From contig JAFRJC010000007.1 of NCBI GenBank assembly GCA_017432445.1, positions 1 through 36,373 on the forward strand: a stretch of 36,373 bases of DNA, written 5' to 3'. Positions 7,503-17,210 of this stretch are shown here, one piece after another; positions within the stretch are counted from its first letter, which is position 1; every line of letters begins with the position of its first letter. The notes under the pieces are model-generated. The model saw only the letters and a list, made by a program, of their open reading frames with translations, was not told where the DNA came from and did not search any database. Origin of the DNA: Eggerthellaceae bacterium. Lineage in GTDB: Bacteria > Actinomycetota > Coriobacteriia > Coriobacteriales > Eggerthellaceae. A program made the position numbers and the translations under genes.

Positions 7503-9182
7503 ATGTATATCGATGGAAAGCTCCAAATCGCAAAGGGAACCGAGCCCGTTTACCTGCTCCCCAAGATGGCTAACCGCCATGGCCTTGTAGCTGGCGCCAC
7601 AGGTACGGGCAAGACCGTCACCCTCAAGACCATCGCGCAGTCCATGAGCGATGCCGGCATCCCGGTCTTTCTGGCTGACGTTAAGGGCGATGTCTCGGGC
7701 GTCGCAGTCGCCGGCGAGGCCACCGAGAAGCTAGTCGTGCGCCTAGCAGGTCTGGGCATCACTGATTACGATTTCCACGGTTGCCCGACGCGTTTCTGGG
7801 ACGTCTACGGCGAACAGGGCATCCCCATTCGCACGACCATTACCGAGATGGGACCCATCCTGCTGGCTCGCCTCCTTGACCTGACCGATGTCCAGGCCGG
7901 CGTCCTCAACATCATCTTCCACATTGCTGACGACAACAATCTCCTGCTCCTGGACCTTAAGGACCTGCGCACGATGGTCAACTACGTCGGCGAGCATGCC
8001 AAGGAGTACACGCTGTCCTACGGCCAGATTGCTACGCAATCCATCGGCGCCATCCAGCGCGCGCTGCTGCAACTGCAGGACGCCGGCGGCGACATCTTCT
8101 TCGGCGAGCCTGCACTCAACATCCAAGACTGGATCGCGTGCGATTCAGACGGAAAGGGCTACATCAACGTACTCGACTGCGTGCGCCTGGTTCAGTCGCC
8201 GCTGATGTACTCCACTTTCCTGCTGTGGATGCTCTCCGAGCTATACGAGCAGCTCCCCGAGGTTGGCGACCTCGAACAGCCGAAAATCTGCTTCTTCTTC
8301 GACGAGGCGCACATGCTGTTCAACAATGCGCCACGAGCCCTTCTCGAAAAGGTCGAGCAAATCATCAAGCTCATCCGCTCTAAGGGAGTCGGCGTTTACT
8401 TCTGCACCCAGAACCCATCTGACATTCCCGATTCGGTGCTCGCACAACTGTCTAACAAAGTTCAGCATGCCCTTCGTGCCTATACGCCAGCGGAGCAGAA
8501 GGCTATCAGAGCGGCTGCCGAAAGCTACCGTGTCAATCCCACATTCGATACCGCAACGGCCATGACCGAACTTGCAACCGGCGAAGCCCTGATCAGCTTC
8601 CTCCAGGAAGACGGCACGCCGAGCATCGTGGAGCGCGCCATGGTCATCGCCCCAACCTGCTCCATGGACAAGGCGCCAGATGATGCCAAGGCCTACATCG
8701 TGCAGAACGATATGTACCACATGAAGTACGACGTCACCATCGACCGTGAGAGCGCCTACGAAATCCTCAACGCTACTGCCATCGCCGCTGCCGAAGCCGC
8801 TGAGGAGGCGCGCCGCCTGGAAGAGGAAGCACGCCAGAGATTAGCCGAGGAGAAAGAGGCCGAGCGGCAGCGCATCGCCGAGGAAAAGGAAGCCGAGCGT
8901 CAAGCCCGCGAAGAAGAACGCCAGCGTATTGCCGAGGAAAAAGAGGCCGAGCGGCAGCGCATCGCCGCTGAACGCGAAGCCGAAAGGCAGCGCATCGCCG
9001 CGGAAAAGGAAGCGGAGCGACAGCGTATCGCCGCCGAGCGGCAGCGCATCGCCGCCGAGAAGAAAGCTGCACAAGAGGAGAAGGAGCGTCGCAAATTCAT
9101 CGACGCCGCCCTTACTTCCGCCAGTCGTGTCGTCGGCAGCGGCGCCGCACGAGGCATCCTTGGTTTGCTCAAGAAACTCTAG
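7503..9182 (+). CDS. HerA-like P-loop ATPase of the DUF853 family with C-terminal coiled coil
   Basis: 559 residues. Walker A is GATGTGKT (31-38) and Walker B is KICFFFDEAHMLF (261 onward). The segment CTQNPSDIPDSVLAQLSNK resembles the HerA/FtsK sensor region, typical of DUF853 proteins, which are proposed DNA translocases or helicases of uncertain role. From about residue 435 to 530 there is a very charged coiled coil built from repeats of AEEKEAERQRI, followed by a short Gly/Ala-rich end finishing in GILGLLKKL. DUF853 members often have a shorter acidic/alanine linker there. Start ATG 7503 has GAAGGGA upstream. The gene stands alone and converges with the PASTA gene. Confidence 0.85.
   Translation: MYIDGKLQIAKGTEPVYLLPKMANRHGLVAGATGTGKTVTLKTIAQSMSDAGIPVFLADVKGDVSGVAVAGEATEKLVVRLAGLGITDYDFHGCPTRFWDVYGEQGIPIRTTITEMGPILLARLLDLTDVQAGVLNIIFHIADDNNLLLLDLKDLRTMVNYVGEHAKEYTLSYGQIATQSIGAIQRALLQLQDAGGDIFFGEPALNIQDWIACDSDGKGYINVLDCVRLVQSPLMYSTFLLWMLSELYEQLPEVGDLEQPKICFFFDEAHMLFNNAPRALLEKVEQIIKLIRSKGVGVYFCTQNPSDIPDSVLAQLSNKVQHALRAYTPAEQKAIRAAAESYRVNPTFDTATAMTELATGEALISFLQEDGTPSIVERAMVIAPTCSMDKAPDDAKAYIVQNDMYHMKYDVTIDRESAYEILNATAIAAAEAAEEARRLEEEARQRLAEEKEAERQRIAEEKEAERQAREEERQRIAEEKEAERQRIAAEREAERQRIAAEKEAERQRIAAERQRIAAEKKAAQEEKERRKFIDAALTSASRVVGSGAARGILGLLKKL
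8805..9089 (+). repeat. In-frame coiled-coil repeats in the HerA-like gene
   Basis: About seven imperfect 10-11-codon units encoding (A)EEKEAERQRI-like peptides run in tandem. The DNA is correspondingly repetitive (units such as GCCGAGCGGCAGCGCATCGC recur). Such tracts can change length by slippage or recombination. Confidence 0.8.
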
Positions 9183-9208
9183 GTAATCGTTTTAAATACA
9201 CAGCACTT

Positions 9209-9239
9209 GAAGGGCCCGCTTCAATGAAGCGGGCCCTTC
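9209..9239. terminator. Bidirectional terminator between convergent genes
   Basis: A perfect 14-bp stem (GAAGGGCCCGCTTC / GAAGCGGGCCCTTC, loop AAT) sits between the stop codons of the HerA-like gene and the PASTA lipoprotein gene, serving both strands. Confidence 0.75.
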
Positions 9240-9256
9240 GATGCAATGAGGATTTC

Positions 9257-11341
9257 CTATTCGAAATCAGAGGTATCTACTTCGAGTGTAACGACAGATC
9301 CCCATTCTGCCTTTTCGCCAGCTTCCGGCTCTTGGCTGGATACGGTGCCATGATTAGGCATATCAGAATCGGTCTTCAGCCCGACGTCGTCGAGCGCCTG
9401 CCTTGCAGCATCCACAGACAGACCGACCAAGTCGGGAACCTTCGCCTTCCCGTCCTTGTCAAGCTCGACCTCGACGGTCGATCCTTCGTCGACCGATGAG
9501 CCATCCTTCGGATCCTGGCTCACCACAAGTCCGTCGTCATCGCCGGTATCATCGGCAACCAAGTCGGCTTCCTCGAGGACCTTCTTGGCCTTCTTCCACG
9601 TCAGACCAACGACTTTTGGAACCTTGACCTGCTGAGCTGGCGAAGCGAGCGTCACCGTGACAACAGTTCCCTCATCAACCATGGTGCCGGGATCAATATC
9701 CTGCCCCGTGACGTTTCCGTCCGGATCGCCCGTCTTTTCGGCTCCCAAGCCCACCGATTCCAGGGTGTCTTTGGCATCGGACCAAGGCAGGCCCGTGAGG
9801 TCGGGAACCTCGACTTGTTGCTTAGGCTCAGGGCCGAGCGAGACTACGGCGCTTACCGTTGAGCCATAGGGCACTTCTTCCTCGGGAGCCGGATCTTGGG
9901 ATATGACATACCCCTTTTCGACGTCGTCGCTGTAGTCTTCGGAAGCATCGTAGACCAAGCCGACGTTCTCCACGATAGAAGCTGCCTTATCGCTCGACTT
10001 CCCCCTGATGGCGGGAACAGAGACCATCGATGGAGGTACAGCAACCTCGAAATCGACTTCGGTACCCTCTGCCACCTCGGTTCCAGGGTCTATGGACTGC
10101 CGCACAACGCACCCGGGATCGACGCTTTTCGACTCAACCTCACCGTCGCATACTCCCTTGAGGCTCGCATCTTGCAACGTGCTCTCCGCTGATTCCTTGG
10201 TCATTCCGGTCACGTCGGGGACGGAGACGGTCTGTGCGGGCTCCTCGCCCTTCGAGACGACGAGCTTGACGGAAGCGCCCTTGTCGACTTTCGTTCCAGC
10301 TGTCGGGTCCTGCGAGATTACGCGACCCTCGGGGATTTCCCCAGAGTACTTGAAATCAACCCCTCCGACTGCGAGACCACTTGTCAAAATCGACTTCTCC
10401 GCCCCTTCCTGCGTCATGCCGCTCACGTCGGGGACCGAGACGGTTTTCGCAGGCTCCTCGCCTGTCGAGACGACGAGCTTCACGGAAGCTCCCTTGTCGA
10501 CCTTCGTTCCAGCTGTCGGGTCCTGCGAGATCACGCAACCTGCATCGACCTCGCTGGAATGTTTCTCCTGGACCTTACCGACGGAAAGCCCCTTCTTCTC
10601 AATCTCGGCTTCCGCTCCATCCTGCGTCATGCCCGTAACATCGGGTACGGTGACGGTCTGTACAGGCTCTTCGCCCTTCGATACGACGAGCTTGACGGAG
10701 GTGCCCTTCTCTACCTTGGTCGAAGGTGACGGATCCTGCGATACCACGCGTCCGGCATCGACCTTGCCAGAGTATTTCTCCTCGATTCTGCCGACGGAAA
10801 GTCGAGACTTTTCGATTGCGTCTTCCGCAGCTTCAAGCGTCTTTCCAGTCACATCGGGGACGGTCACGGTCTTGTCATCAGGGGTATCCTTTCCGTCAGA
10901 CACGACAAGCGAGACTGCGGTACCCTTTTCGACCATCGTTGCAGGTACCGGATCCTGCGAGATCACATGGCCGATGGCAATCTCGTTGGAGTGTTTCCGC
11001 TCGACCTTTCCAACTGCAAGTCCAGCTTTTCCAATCGCAGTCTGTGCATCTTCGGAGGTAAGCGAGACCACATTGGGGACGCTCACCTTCTGCTTTACCG
11101 GAGCCGCCGACGAGCTCGGGGATGCCGACTTAGATGAAGCGCTCGAGGACGAAGCGGATGACGACGAGCTGCTAGCCGCCTCGGATGATGCTGAAAAGTC
11201 TGATGCCGACATCGACGAATCCTTCGGATTGGGATCGGCCGATTGCTGCGGCGCGCAAGCCGTCAACGCCAATGCGGCGAAGAGGAGCGCCATCGCCGCT
11301 ACGCATGCGATAACCTTGGATACGGACGATAATCTTCTCAT
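9257..11341 (-). CDS. Lipoprotein with nine PASTA domains
   Basis: 694 residues. The signal peptide ends in a lipobox (A-L-T-A-C29), so the protein is likely lipid-anchored outside the membrane. A Ser/Ala-rich linker (about residues 38-85) follows, then nine consecutive PASTA domains, each opening with a V-x-V-P-x-(V/L) strand and about 62-71 residues long. PASTA domains bind muropeptides or peptidoglycan precursors in PknB/StkP kinases and some PBPs. Here there is no kinase or transpeptidase domain. The open frame begins at 11407, but ATG 11341 follows AGGAGG at 5 nt and starts the signal peptide. Repeats 3 and 4 are nearly identical over 40 residues, a sign of recent duplication. Role unknown; cell-wall sensing or tethering is inferred. 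Confidence 0.88.
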   Translation of the reverse strand: MRRLSSVSKVIACVAAMALLFAALALTACAPQQSADPNPKDSSMSASDFSASSEAASSSSSSASSSSASSKSASPSSSAAPVKQKVSVPNVVSLTSEDAQTAIGKAGLAVGKVERKHSNEIAIGHVISQDPVPATMVEKGTAVSLVVSDGKDTPDDKTVTVPDVTGKTLEAAEDAIEKSRLSVGRIEEKYSGKVDAGRVVSQDPSPSTKVEKGTSVKLVVSKGEEPVQTVTVPDVTGMTQDGAEAEIEKKGLSVGKVQEKHSSEVDAGCVISQDPTAGTKVDKGASVKLVVSTGEEPAKTVSVPDVSGMTQEGAEKSILTSGLAVGGVDFKYSGEIPEGRVISQDPTAGTKVDKGASVKLVVSKGEEPAQTVSVPDVTGMTKESAESTLQDASLKGVCDGEVESKSVDPGCVVRQSIDPGTEVAEGTEVDFEVAVPPSMVSVPAIRGKSSDKAASIVENVGLVYDASEDYSDDVEKGYVISQDPAPEEEVPYGSTVSAVVSLGPEPKQQVEVPDLTGLPWSDAKDTLESVGLGAEKTGDPDGNVTGQDIDPGTMVDEGTVVTVTLASPAQQVKVPKVVGLTWKKAKKVLEEADLVADDTGDDDGLVVSQDPKDGSSVDEGSTVEVELDKDGKAKVPDLVGLSVDAARQALDDVGLKTDSDMPNHGTVSSQEPEAGEKAEWGSVVTLEVDTSDFE
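9269..11095 (-). repeat. Tandem PASTA-coding repeats
   Basis: Nine in-frame units. The block around 10293 and the block around 10506 share a nearly identical stretch and are exactly 213 bp (71 codons) apart, marking a recent unit duplication. Confidence 0.8.
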
Positions 11342-11447
11342 CATGCCCTCCTCTGTTTGGTTCTCGATTCGCTGCGGACCCCGGGCCTTCGATAAGTAGC
11401 GAGGCATCGAAACGCTCCCATCTTTTCACGCACAGACAGTGCAACCA

Positions 11448-12662
11448 TCATAACAGCTGTCCTGGATCTCTTTCGGCGAATACCATCGTAACCTTGTCCA
11501 AGACCGCATCGGCTAACTCGCGCTTCGGCGCAGGTCCGACGCGCGTCTCCCCTGCTGCGTCCACGAGCACGACCTCGTTTTCGTCGGTTCCGAATGCACG
11601 GCCGTCTCCAGCCAGGTTGCCCACGATGAAGTCGGCGTTCTTGGCGACCAGCTTCTTACGGGCGTTTTCCTCAACGTCCTCGGTTTCGGCGGCATAGCCC
11701 ACAACGACTTGGTCGGTACGCTTGTGCGCTCCCATCGTGGCGAGGATATCGGGGTTCTCAACCAAATCTATGCGGGTCAATGCCCCGTTGGCATTCCCCT
11801 TCTTCAGCTTGGACTCTGCAACGTCTACCGGACGGAAATCGCTTACCGCAGCGGTGAATATGGCGATATCAACCCCGTCAAAACGCTCGGCGACAGCATC
11901 GAACATCTGGCATGCGGTCTTGACGCGCACGATCTCGACGCCAGCTGGATCAGATAGCGATACAGGGCCGCTCACAACAGTCACCTGTGCGCCACGCTCC
12001 TGCGCCGCCTCTGCGATGGCAAAACCAGTCTTGCCCGACGAGGGATTCGAAATGAAGCGAACCGGATCGATCGGCTCAACCGTAGGCCCGGCGGTGATCA
12101 GCACGCGTTTACCCGCCAGGTCCTGTTTTACCTGAAGCAGCTCTAACGCGAAGGCGACGATGTCATCAGGATCGGCCAAACGCCCTTTCCCGATATCTCC
12201 GCAAGCCAAATACCCGCTCTCGGCATCGATAAATCGCACACCGCGCTCTTTCAGAATGCGCATGCTTTCCTGGTTGGCGGCGCTTTCGTACATGTTCACG
12301 TTCATTGCAGGAGCAATTGCGAGCGTCGCCGTCGTTGCCATTGCCGTGGTCGTTAGCAAATCGTCCGCAACGCCGTTCGCGATCTTGCCCATGACGTTTG
12401 CCGTGCAGGGGGCGATAAGGAACAGGTCAGCCTCTTTGGCCAGCGAGATGTGATGGATGGGATCACCCGGCGCATCGTCGAACAATCCGACAGCCACAGG
12501 TTCGCGCGTAAGCGCCCTGAACAATGCTGGCTGTATGAACTCCGTCGCGTGGTCGGTCATGACGACCTTCACTCGCACGCCTGCCTTCTGCAATCCGCGA
12601 ACGATCTCGCAAGCCTTGTAGATGGCCACGCATCCAGTCACGCCGATCAGCACAGTCTTCAC
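11448..12662 (-). CDS. coaBC: Bifunctional phosphopantothenoylcysteine decarboxylase / synthetase
   Basis: Catalyses two steps of coenzyme A synthesis in the cytoplasm: joining cysteine to 4'-phosphopantothenate (CoaB half, CTP-type in bacteria) and decarboxylating the product (CoaC half, FMN-dependent). The N-terminal flavoprotein half shows APAMNVNMYE and the substrate-clamp segment with ACGDIGKGRL. The C-terminal half shows the ISNPSSGKTG motif. 404 residues, normal for the family. GTG start at 12662 with AGGAGG 6 nt upstream. A possible -10 (TATACT on the minus strand, 12691-12696) lies just before it, so it may have its own promoter despite being co-directional with the gene cluster upstream. 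Confidence 0.94.
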   Translation of the reverse strand: MKTVLIGVTGCVAIYKACEIVRGLQKAGVRVKVVMTDHATEFIQPALFRALTREPVAVGLFDDAPGDPIHHISLAKEADLFLIAPCTANVMGKIANGVADDLLTTTAMATTATLAIAPAMNVNMYESAANQESMRILKERGVRFIDAESGYLACGDIGKGRLADPDDIVAFALELLQVKQDLAGKRVLITAGPTVEPIDPVRFISNPSSGKTGFAIAEAAQERGAQVTVVSGPVSLSDPAGVEIVRVKTACQMFDAVAERFDGVDIAIFTAAVSDFRPVDVAESKLKKGNANGALTRIDLVENPDILATMGAHKRTDQVVVGYAAETEDVEENARKKLVAKNADFIVGNLAGDGRAFGTDENEVVLVDAAGETRVGPAPKRELADAVLDKVTMVFAERDPGQLL

Positions 12663-12740
12663 ATTCGCCTCCTGTCTTCCGACGGGGCATAGTATAAGGC
12701 ATCAACAGCTATTTAAACCAAGTCGAAGCGAAGACGTAAA

Positions 12741-13799
12741 TCAACGTTGATCGAGATACGGGATTCCAGCAATGGAAGGATGCGGGGCTTCGTCGAGGCG
12801 TTCTGCAACTTCTCGGCCGGCCGCCGTAATCTCAGCGCTTCTCTCAGCGATGCTGTCTAGAACCTCTTGCAGGTCGTCGGGCAAATTGTCGGCGAATGAA
12901 AGGTGCTCACCCGTTACGGGGTGATCGAAGGCGAGCATGAAGGAATGCAGAAACTGGCGACGCAGCCCCAGATTGGCAGAATCGGACTTTGGGCGGCTCG
13001 CCACATACAGCGGATCGCCCACGAGCGGGTGCTTGACGTATTCCATGTGGACACGGATCTGATGCGTGCGCCCTGTGAACAGCTTGCAGTCCACGAGCGT
13101 GTAACCGTTATCGCGCGGGCCTGCCTCGAATCGTTCCAGCACGCGGAACGTCGTCACCGCATCGCGAGCAGAATCGACGTCGCGGATGGCCATGCGCGTG
13201 CGGTCTTTTGGATGTCGGGCGATAGGCGCGTCGATCATGCCGGTATCGTGCGAGATTACGCCATGTACGAGCGCCAGATATCGCCTGTCGACTGCCCTGT
13301 CTTGAATCGCCTCCATGAGAGCGGCGCCCGCCTCGTCGGTTTTCGCTGCAAGCATGAGGCCGGTAGTGTCCATGTCAAGTCGGTGAACGATTCCAAGTCG
13401 ATCTCGCTCTCCTTGAACGTTGCAAAGATTATCCGCGCCGCAATGGTATATGAGCGCGTTTACCAATGTCCCGTCGCGATGCTCGTCAGAAGGATGGCAT
13501 ACAAGGCCTACCTGCTTGGACAAGACGACGAGGTCTTGGTCTTCGTATCGTATGTCAAGCGGGATGGGCTCGCCCGTCATCGGCGTGATGGCCTCAACCT
13601 GCTGAACCTCATACACGATAGGCTGACCTGCGCGAACGGCCTGCTTCTTCGAAGCGGATTCGCCTGATACGAGCACTTTGCCAGCGTCGATTGCGTTGGC
13701 CGCAGCAGAGCGGCTCGGGTAGAGGCCGCGCTTTCCCAACAGCACATCGAGGCGCATGCCCTCGTCTTCGATTGTCGCCACGTAACAGCGAGAAGCCAT
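12741..13799 (-). CDS. RluA-family 23S rRNA/tRNA pseudouridine synthase
   Basis: 352 residues. The N-terminal S4 RNA-binding domain (MRLDVLLGKRGLYPSRSAA region) is followed by the catalytic domain with the signature GIVHRLDMDTTGL, where the Asp is the catalytic residue. The family makes pseudouridine in large-subunit rRNA or tRNA; RluD-like function is plausible from its place after lspA. ATG 13799 is preceded by AGGAGGTGGTC and is better than the longer frame start at 13814. It begins 39 nt after lspA ends, probably in the same transcript. Confidence 0.9.
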   Translation of the reverse strand: MASRCYVATIEDEGMRLDVLLGKRGLYPSRSAAANAIDAGKVLVSGESASKKQAVRAGQPIVYEVQQVEAITPMTGEPIPLDIRYEDQDLVVLSKQVGLVCHPSDEHRDGTLVNALIYHCGADNLCNVQGERDRLGIVHRLDMDTTGLMLAAKTDEAGAALMEAIQDRAVDRRYLALVHGVISHDTGMIDAPIARHPKDRTRMAIRDVDSARDAVTTFRVLERFEAGPRDNGYTLVDCKLFTGRTHQIRVHMEYVKHPLVGDPLYVASRPKSDSANLGLRRQFLHSFMLAFDHPVTGEHLSFADNLPDDLQEVLDSIAERSAEITAAGREVAERLDEAPHPSIAGIPYLDQR

Positions 13800-13838
13800 G
13801 ACCACCTCCTGCATCGTTCGCCATCGTCGTAATGCAGA

Positions 13839-14348
13839 TCAGCGTTCGCCTATCTCGGGTTCACCGTTCTTCATGTTTAAGAGCATGCCTATCACCAACA
13901 GCGCGAAACCGCACGTCACGCCTATATCTGCAACGTTGAAAACGGGGAAGTCAATGAAGCTGAACTCTATGAAGTCGATTACGAAACCCTGCGCGAAACG
14001 ATCGATTGCATTTCCGATACCGCCCGCGACGATGAGCGCGAACGACACCGTTTGCAGCAAGTTGCACTGACGTGCAGTTCCTAGAAAGAACGCCGCTATA
14101 ACCGCGCACACGATAAGCGAGAAAACACCCAGCCCAAAAGTGGACTGCGAGAAGATGCCCCAGGCGCCGCCCGTGTTGTGAACGAGGCGGATATCAACGA
14201 GCCCGAAGAAGGGGCCCGCAATGATCCCGCCGGGCTCCTGCCCGGCAAAGAAGCTCTTCGTTACCTGATCAAGAACAACCCATAGGACTGCAAGGCCGGC
14301 GAAAAGGCCGACCTTGCCGAAAGGATATCCATTCTCACTACGCGCCAA
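13839..14348 (-). CDS. lspA: Lipoprotein signal peptidase (signal peptidase II)
   Basis: Membrane aspartyl protease that removes signal peptides from prolipoproteins, such as the PASTA lipoprotein in this window. The catalytic pair is visible: D116 in GGIGNAIDR and D125 in FVIDFIEF, with the conserved VHNTGGAWGIF segment before them. Four hydrophobic segments; 169 residues, the usual length. The start is a TTG at 14348, only 15 nt after the ileS stop, with no good Shine-Dalgarno, so translation may be coupled to ileS. Confidence 0.93.
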   Translation of the reverse strand: MARSENGYPFGKVGLFAGLAVLWVVLDQVTKSFFAGQEPGGIIAGPFFGLVDIRLVHNTGGAWGIFSQSTFGLGVFSLIVCAVIAAFFLGTARQCNLLQTVSFALIVAGGIGNAIDRFAQGFVIDFIEFSFIDFPVFNVADIGVTCGFALLVIGMLLNMKNGEPEIGER

Positions 14349-14363
14349 GGAGAAGCAGAGCCC

Positions 14364-17210
14364 CTAGTCCTCGGTGAAGCCGATTCGATCGAGCGCGTCG
14401 GCGCAGCGGGCGCATACGTGCGGATGGGACTCGACGGTGCCGAGCTCGCGGTAGTTCCAACAACGCGGGCACTTATCGCCTTGCGCGGGAACGACTTCGC
14501 ACGAGTAGTCTTCGCCTGCGACGAACGTGACGCCGCTTACGATGAACAGCTCTTCGAATACGCCGGTATCGAAAGCCTGCAGAGCATCGAGGACGTCTGC
14601 AGGCACCGTGACGTTGACGGCGGCTTCTTGGCTCTTGTTGATACGCTTTTCGGCGCGAGCCTGCTCAAGGGCCTTCGTGACAACCTCGCGCACCCCCATG
14701 GCGACCGCGAAGGACTCGATGTCAGCCAAACCGTCGTCTTCGGGCAACGCAGGGGCAAAGTCATCGCGCGCCGGCCAACCGCCGAGCTGGATGCTGAAGG
14801 AGCGCCCTTCGCGTGCGCGCAGCGCGGGCGGGAAGAATTCCCAAACTTCGTCGCAGGTAAACGAAAGGATCGGGCACAGCACTCGCACAAGCACCTCGAG
14901 GATGTTCATGAGTACGCTTTGCACAGCGCGACGGCGCGGCGAATCGGGAGCCTCGGAATACAGTCGATCCTTGGCTACGTCCATGTACACGCTGGAAAGC
15001 TCGTTGACGAAATCGTAGCAAGTGCGGTATACGGACTGGAACTTGTAGGAATCATAGGCCGACTCGCACTCTCTCAGCAGCGCATAGGTCTTTGCCATGA
15101 AGTACTTGTCAATGGGCTCGAGGTCATCCCACGTTGCAACGCACATCTCGTCCTCGAAATCGTCGAGGCTGCCAAGGAGGAACCTGAACGAGTTGCGGAA
15201 TTTGCGGTACGCATCGGAGACCTGCTTGAGGATGCAGTCGGAAATTGAGACGTCATGCGAGTAGTCAACCGAAGCGACCCACAGGCGCAGCACGTCAGCA
15301 CCGAACTTGCCCATGACATCAGCCGGGTCAACGCCGTTGCCCTTTGATTTGGACATCTTCTCGCCGTTCTCGTCGACGGTAAAGCCGCAGTGCATGACGG
15401 ACTTGTACGGGGCGACGCCGTAAGCGCCCACGCTGGTCAGCAGGGCGGACTGGAACCATCCACGATGCTGGTCAGAACCTTCCAGGTACATGTCGGCGGG
15501 GAAACGAAGTCCTTCGGACTCGCGGTGGCGGCACACGCTCGTGTGGGACACGCCGCTCTCCCACCATACGTCGAGGATGTCCTTCTCGGGAACGAGGTCC
15601 TCCACACCCGCGCCGCACTTCGCGCAGCAGGTGTCAGCAGGCAGGTAGTCGGCGGGGCTCTGGGTGAACCACGCATCGGCGCCCTGCTCGTAGAACAGCT
15701 TGATCACCGCGTCGAACGTCGCTTCGGTGGCGACGGTCTCGCCGCACTTCGAGCAGTTGAACACGGGAATCGGAACGCCCCAGGAGCGCTGGCGCGAGAT
15801 GCACCAGTCGGGCCGGTCTGCCACCATCGCGCCGATTCGGTTGGATGCCCAAGCCGGAATCCATTCGACTTCGGACTCGATCGCCTTCGATGCGGCATCG
15901 CGCAACCCGGTCGCGTCCATGCTGACGAACCATTGGCTCGTAGCGCGGAAGATGACGGGTTTGTGGCAGCGCCAGCAATGCGGGTAGCTGTGGGAGATAT
16001 CCTCGTGCATGATCAGCATGCCGCGTTCGCGCAACCATTCGATAATGATGGGATTCGACTCGTTAACCTCCATGCCGCTGAACGGACCGCCGGTCCCCAT
16101 GCCTTCACCGACGTAGAAGCAACCTTCATCGTCGACGGGCATGACGACGGGCACGTCGAATTTCATGCCGGCGAGGTAGTCCTCGACGCCATGACCGGGA
16201 GCGGTGTGGACGATGCCCGTGCCGTCTTCCATCGTGACGTAGTCGGCGTAGATGAAAACGCCTTCTTCGCCTTGGTCGCCGAAGATAGGCTGCTTGTACT
16301 TGTTGCCCAGAAGCTCGGTGCCGGTGGCGCTCCAGCCTTCGACGACCTTTGCGTCATTCCAGCCAAACTTCTCGACGAGCTTCTCGACGAGTGCCTCTGC
16401 CATGATGTAGGCACGTCCGTCGTGCTCGACGGCGACGTAGGCTTCGTCAGGATGCAGGATCACGGCGTCGTCGGCGGGAAGCGTCCAAGGGGTCGTCGTC
16501 CAGATCGCGACGTCGAGCTTTCCCTCCCATGCCTCGAGGCCGGCGGGCACCGTCGTCATCTCGAAGCGCACGAAGATGGCGGGCGAAACCTCGTCGCCGT
16601 ACTCGATCTCGGCTTCAGCGAGGGCGGTCTTGCAGTGGCTGCACCAGTGGATGGGCTTACGACCACGGTAGACGGCTCCATCGAGGAACATCTTCTTGAA
16701 CACCTCGACGTTTCCAGCCTCGTAGTTGGGAACGTACGTCAAATACGGATGCTCCCAGTCGCCGTTCACGCCCAAACGCTTGAAACCGTCGCGTTGAACG
16801 CTGACGTACTTCTCGGCCCATTCGCGACACAGCCTTCTGACCTCGGGCTGCGGTGTCTCGCGAAACTTTTCCGTGCCCAGCGACGTCTCGATCATATGCT
16901 CGATAGGCTGCCCATGACAATCCCAACCGGGGATGTAGGGAGTGTAGTAGCCACGTTGAGCATGCGACTTTATGACGAAGTCCTTCAGGATCTTGTTGAA
17001 CGCATGGCCGATGTGAATTGGGCCGTTTGCATAGGGGGGTCCGTCGTGCAGGACAAAAGGCTCCCCATCGCGGTTCTTCTCGAGGACGCGCCAGTACAGC
17101 TGCCCTTCATCCCATTTCTCGAGCCGCTTGGGCTCGTTTTCGGGCAAGTTACCCCTCATGGGAAAATCTGTCTGGGGCAGGTTCATCGTATCTTTGTAAG
17201 AGTTTGCCAC
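14364..17210 (-). CDS. ileS: Isoleucyl-tRNA synthetase
   Basis: 948 residues of a class I aminoacyl-tRNA synthetase. The HIGH motif is at residues 66-69 (GPIHIGHA) and KMSKS lies near residue 615 (GEKMSKSKGNG). The C-terminal zinc-binding module is present (CPRCW ... CARC), typical of the bacterial type. GTG start at 17210 with AGAGGG 5 nt upstream. A possible -10 (TATACT on the minus strand, 17247-17252) leaves a leader of only some 35-40 nt, so no T-box is present. Heads the ileS-lspA-rluA-family transcript. Confidence 0.96.
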   Translation of the reverse strand: MANSYKDTMNLPQTDFPMRGNLPENEPKRLEKWDEGQLYWRVLEKNRDGEPFVLHDGPPYANGPIHIGHAFNKILKDFVIKSHAQRGYYTPYIPGWDCHGQPIEHMIETSLGTEKFRETPQPEVRRLCREWAEKYVSVQRDGFKRLGVNGDWEHPYLTYVPNYEAGNVEVFKKMFLDGAVYRGRKPIHWCSHCKTALAEAEIEYGDEVSPAIFVRFEMTTVPAGLEAWEGKLDVAIWTTTPWTLPADDAVILHPDEAYVAVEHDGRAYIMAEALVEKLVEKFGWNDAKVVEGWSATGTELLGNKYKQPIFGDQGEEGVFIYADYVTMEDGTGIVHTAPGHGVEDYLAGMKFDVPVVMPVDDEGCFYVGEGMGTGGPFSGMEVNESNPIIIEWLRERGMLIMHEDISHSYPHCWRCHKPVIFRATSQWFVSMDATGLRDAASKAIESEVEWIPAWASNRIGAMVADRPDWCISRQRSWGVPIPVFNCSKCGETVATEATFDAVIKLFYEQGADAWFTQSPADYLPADTCCAKCGAGVEDLVPEKDILDVWWESGVSHTSVCRHRESEGLRFPADMYLEGSDQHRGWFQSALLTSVGAYGVAPYKSVMHCGFTVDENGEKMSKSKGNGVDPADVMGKFGADVLRLWVASVDYSHDVSISDCILKQVSDAYRKFRNSFRFLLGSLDDFEDEMCVATWDDLEPIDKYFMAKTYALLRECESAYDSYKFQSVYRTCYDFVNELSSVYMDVAKDRLYSEAPDSPRRRAVQSVLMNILEVLVRVLCPILSFTCDEVWEFFPPALRAREGRSFSIQLGGWPARDDFAPALPEDDGLADIESFAVAMGVREVVTKALEQARAEKRINKSQEAAVNVTVPADVLDALQAFDTGVFEELFIVSGVTFVAGEDYSCEVVPAQGDKCPRCWNYRELGTVESHPHVCARCADALDRIGFTED

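Noticed and set aside
10008..11399. 463-codon forward frame opposite the PASTA gene
   Set aside because: Low-complexity Ser/Thr/Pro antisense of the PASTA repeats, without a ribosome site.
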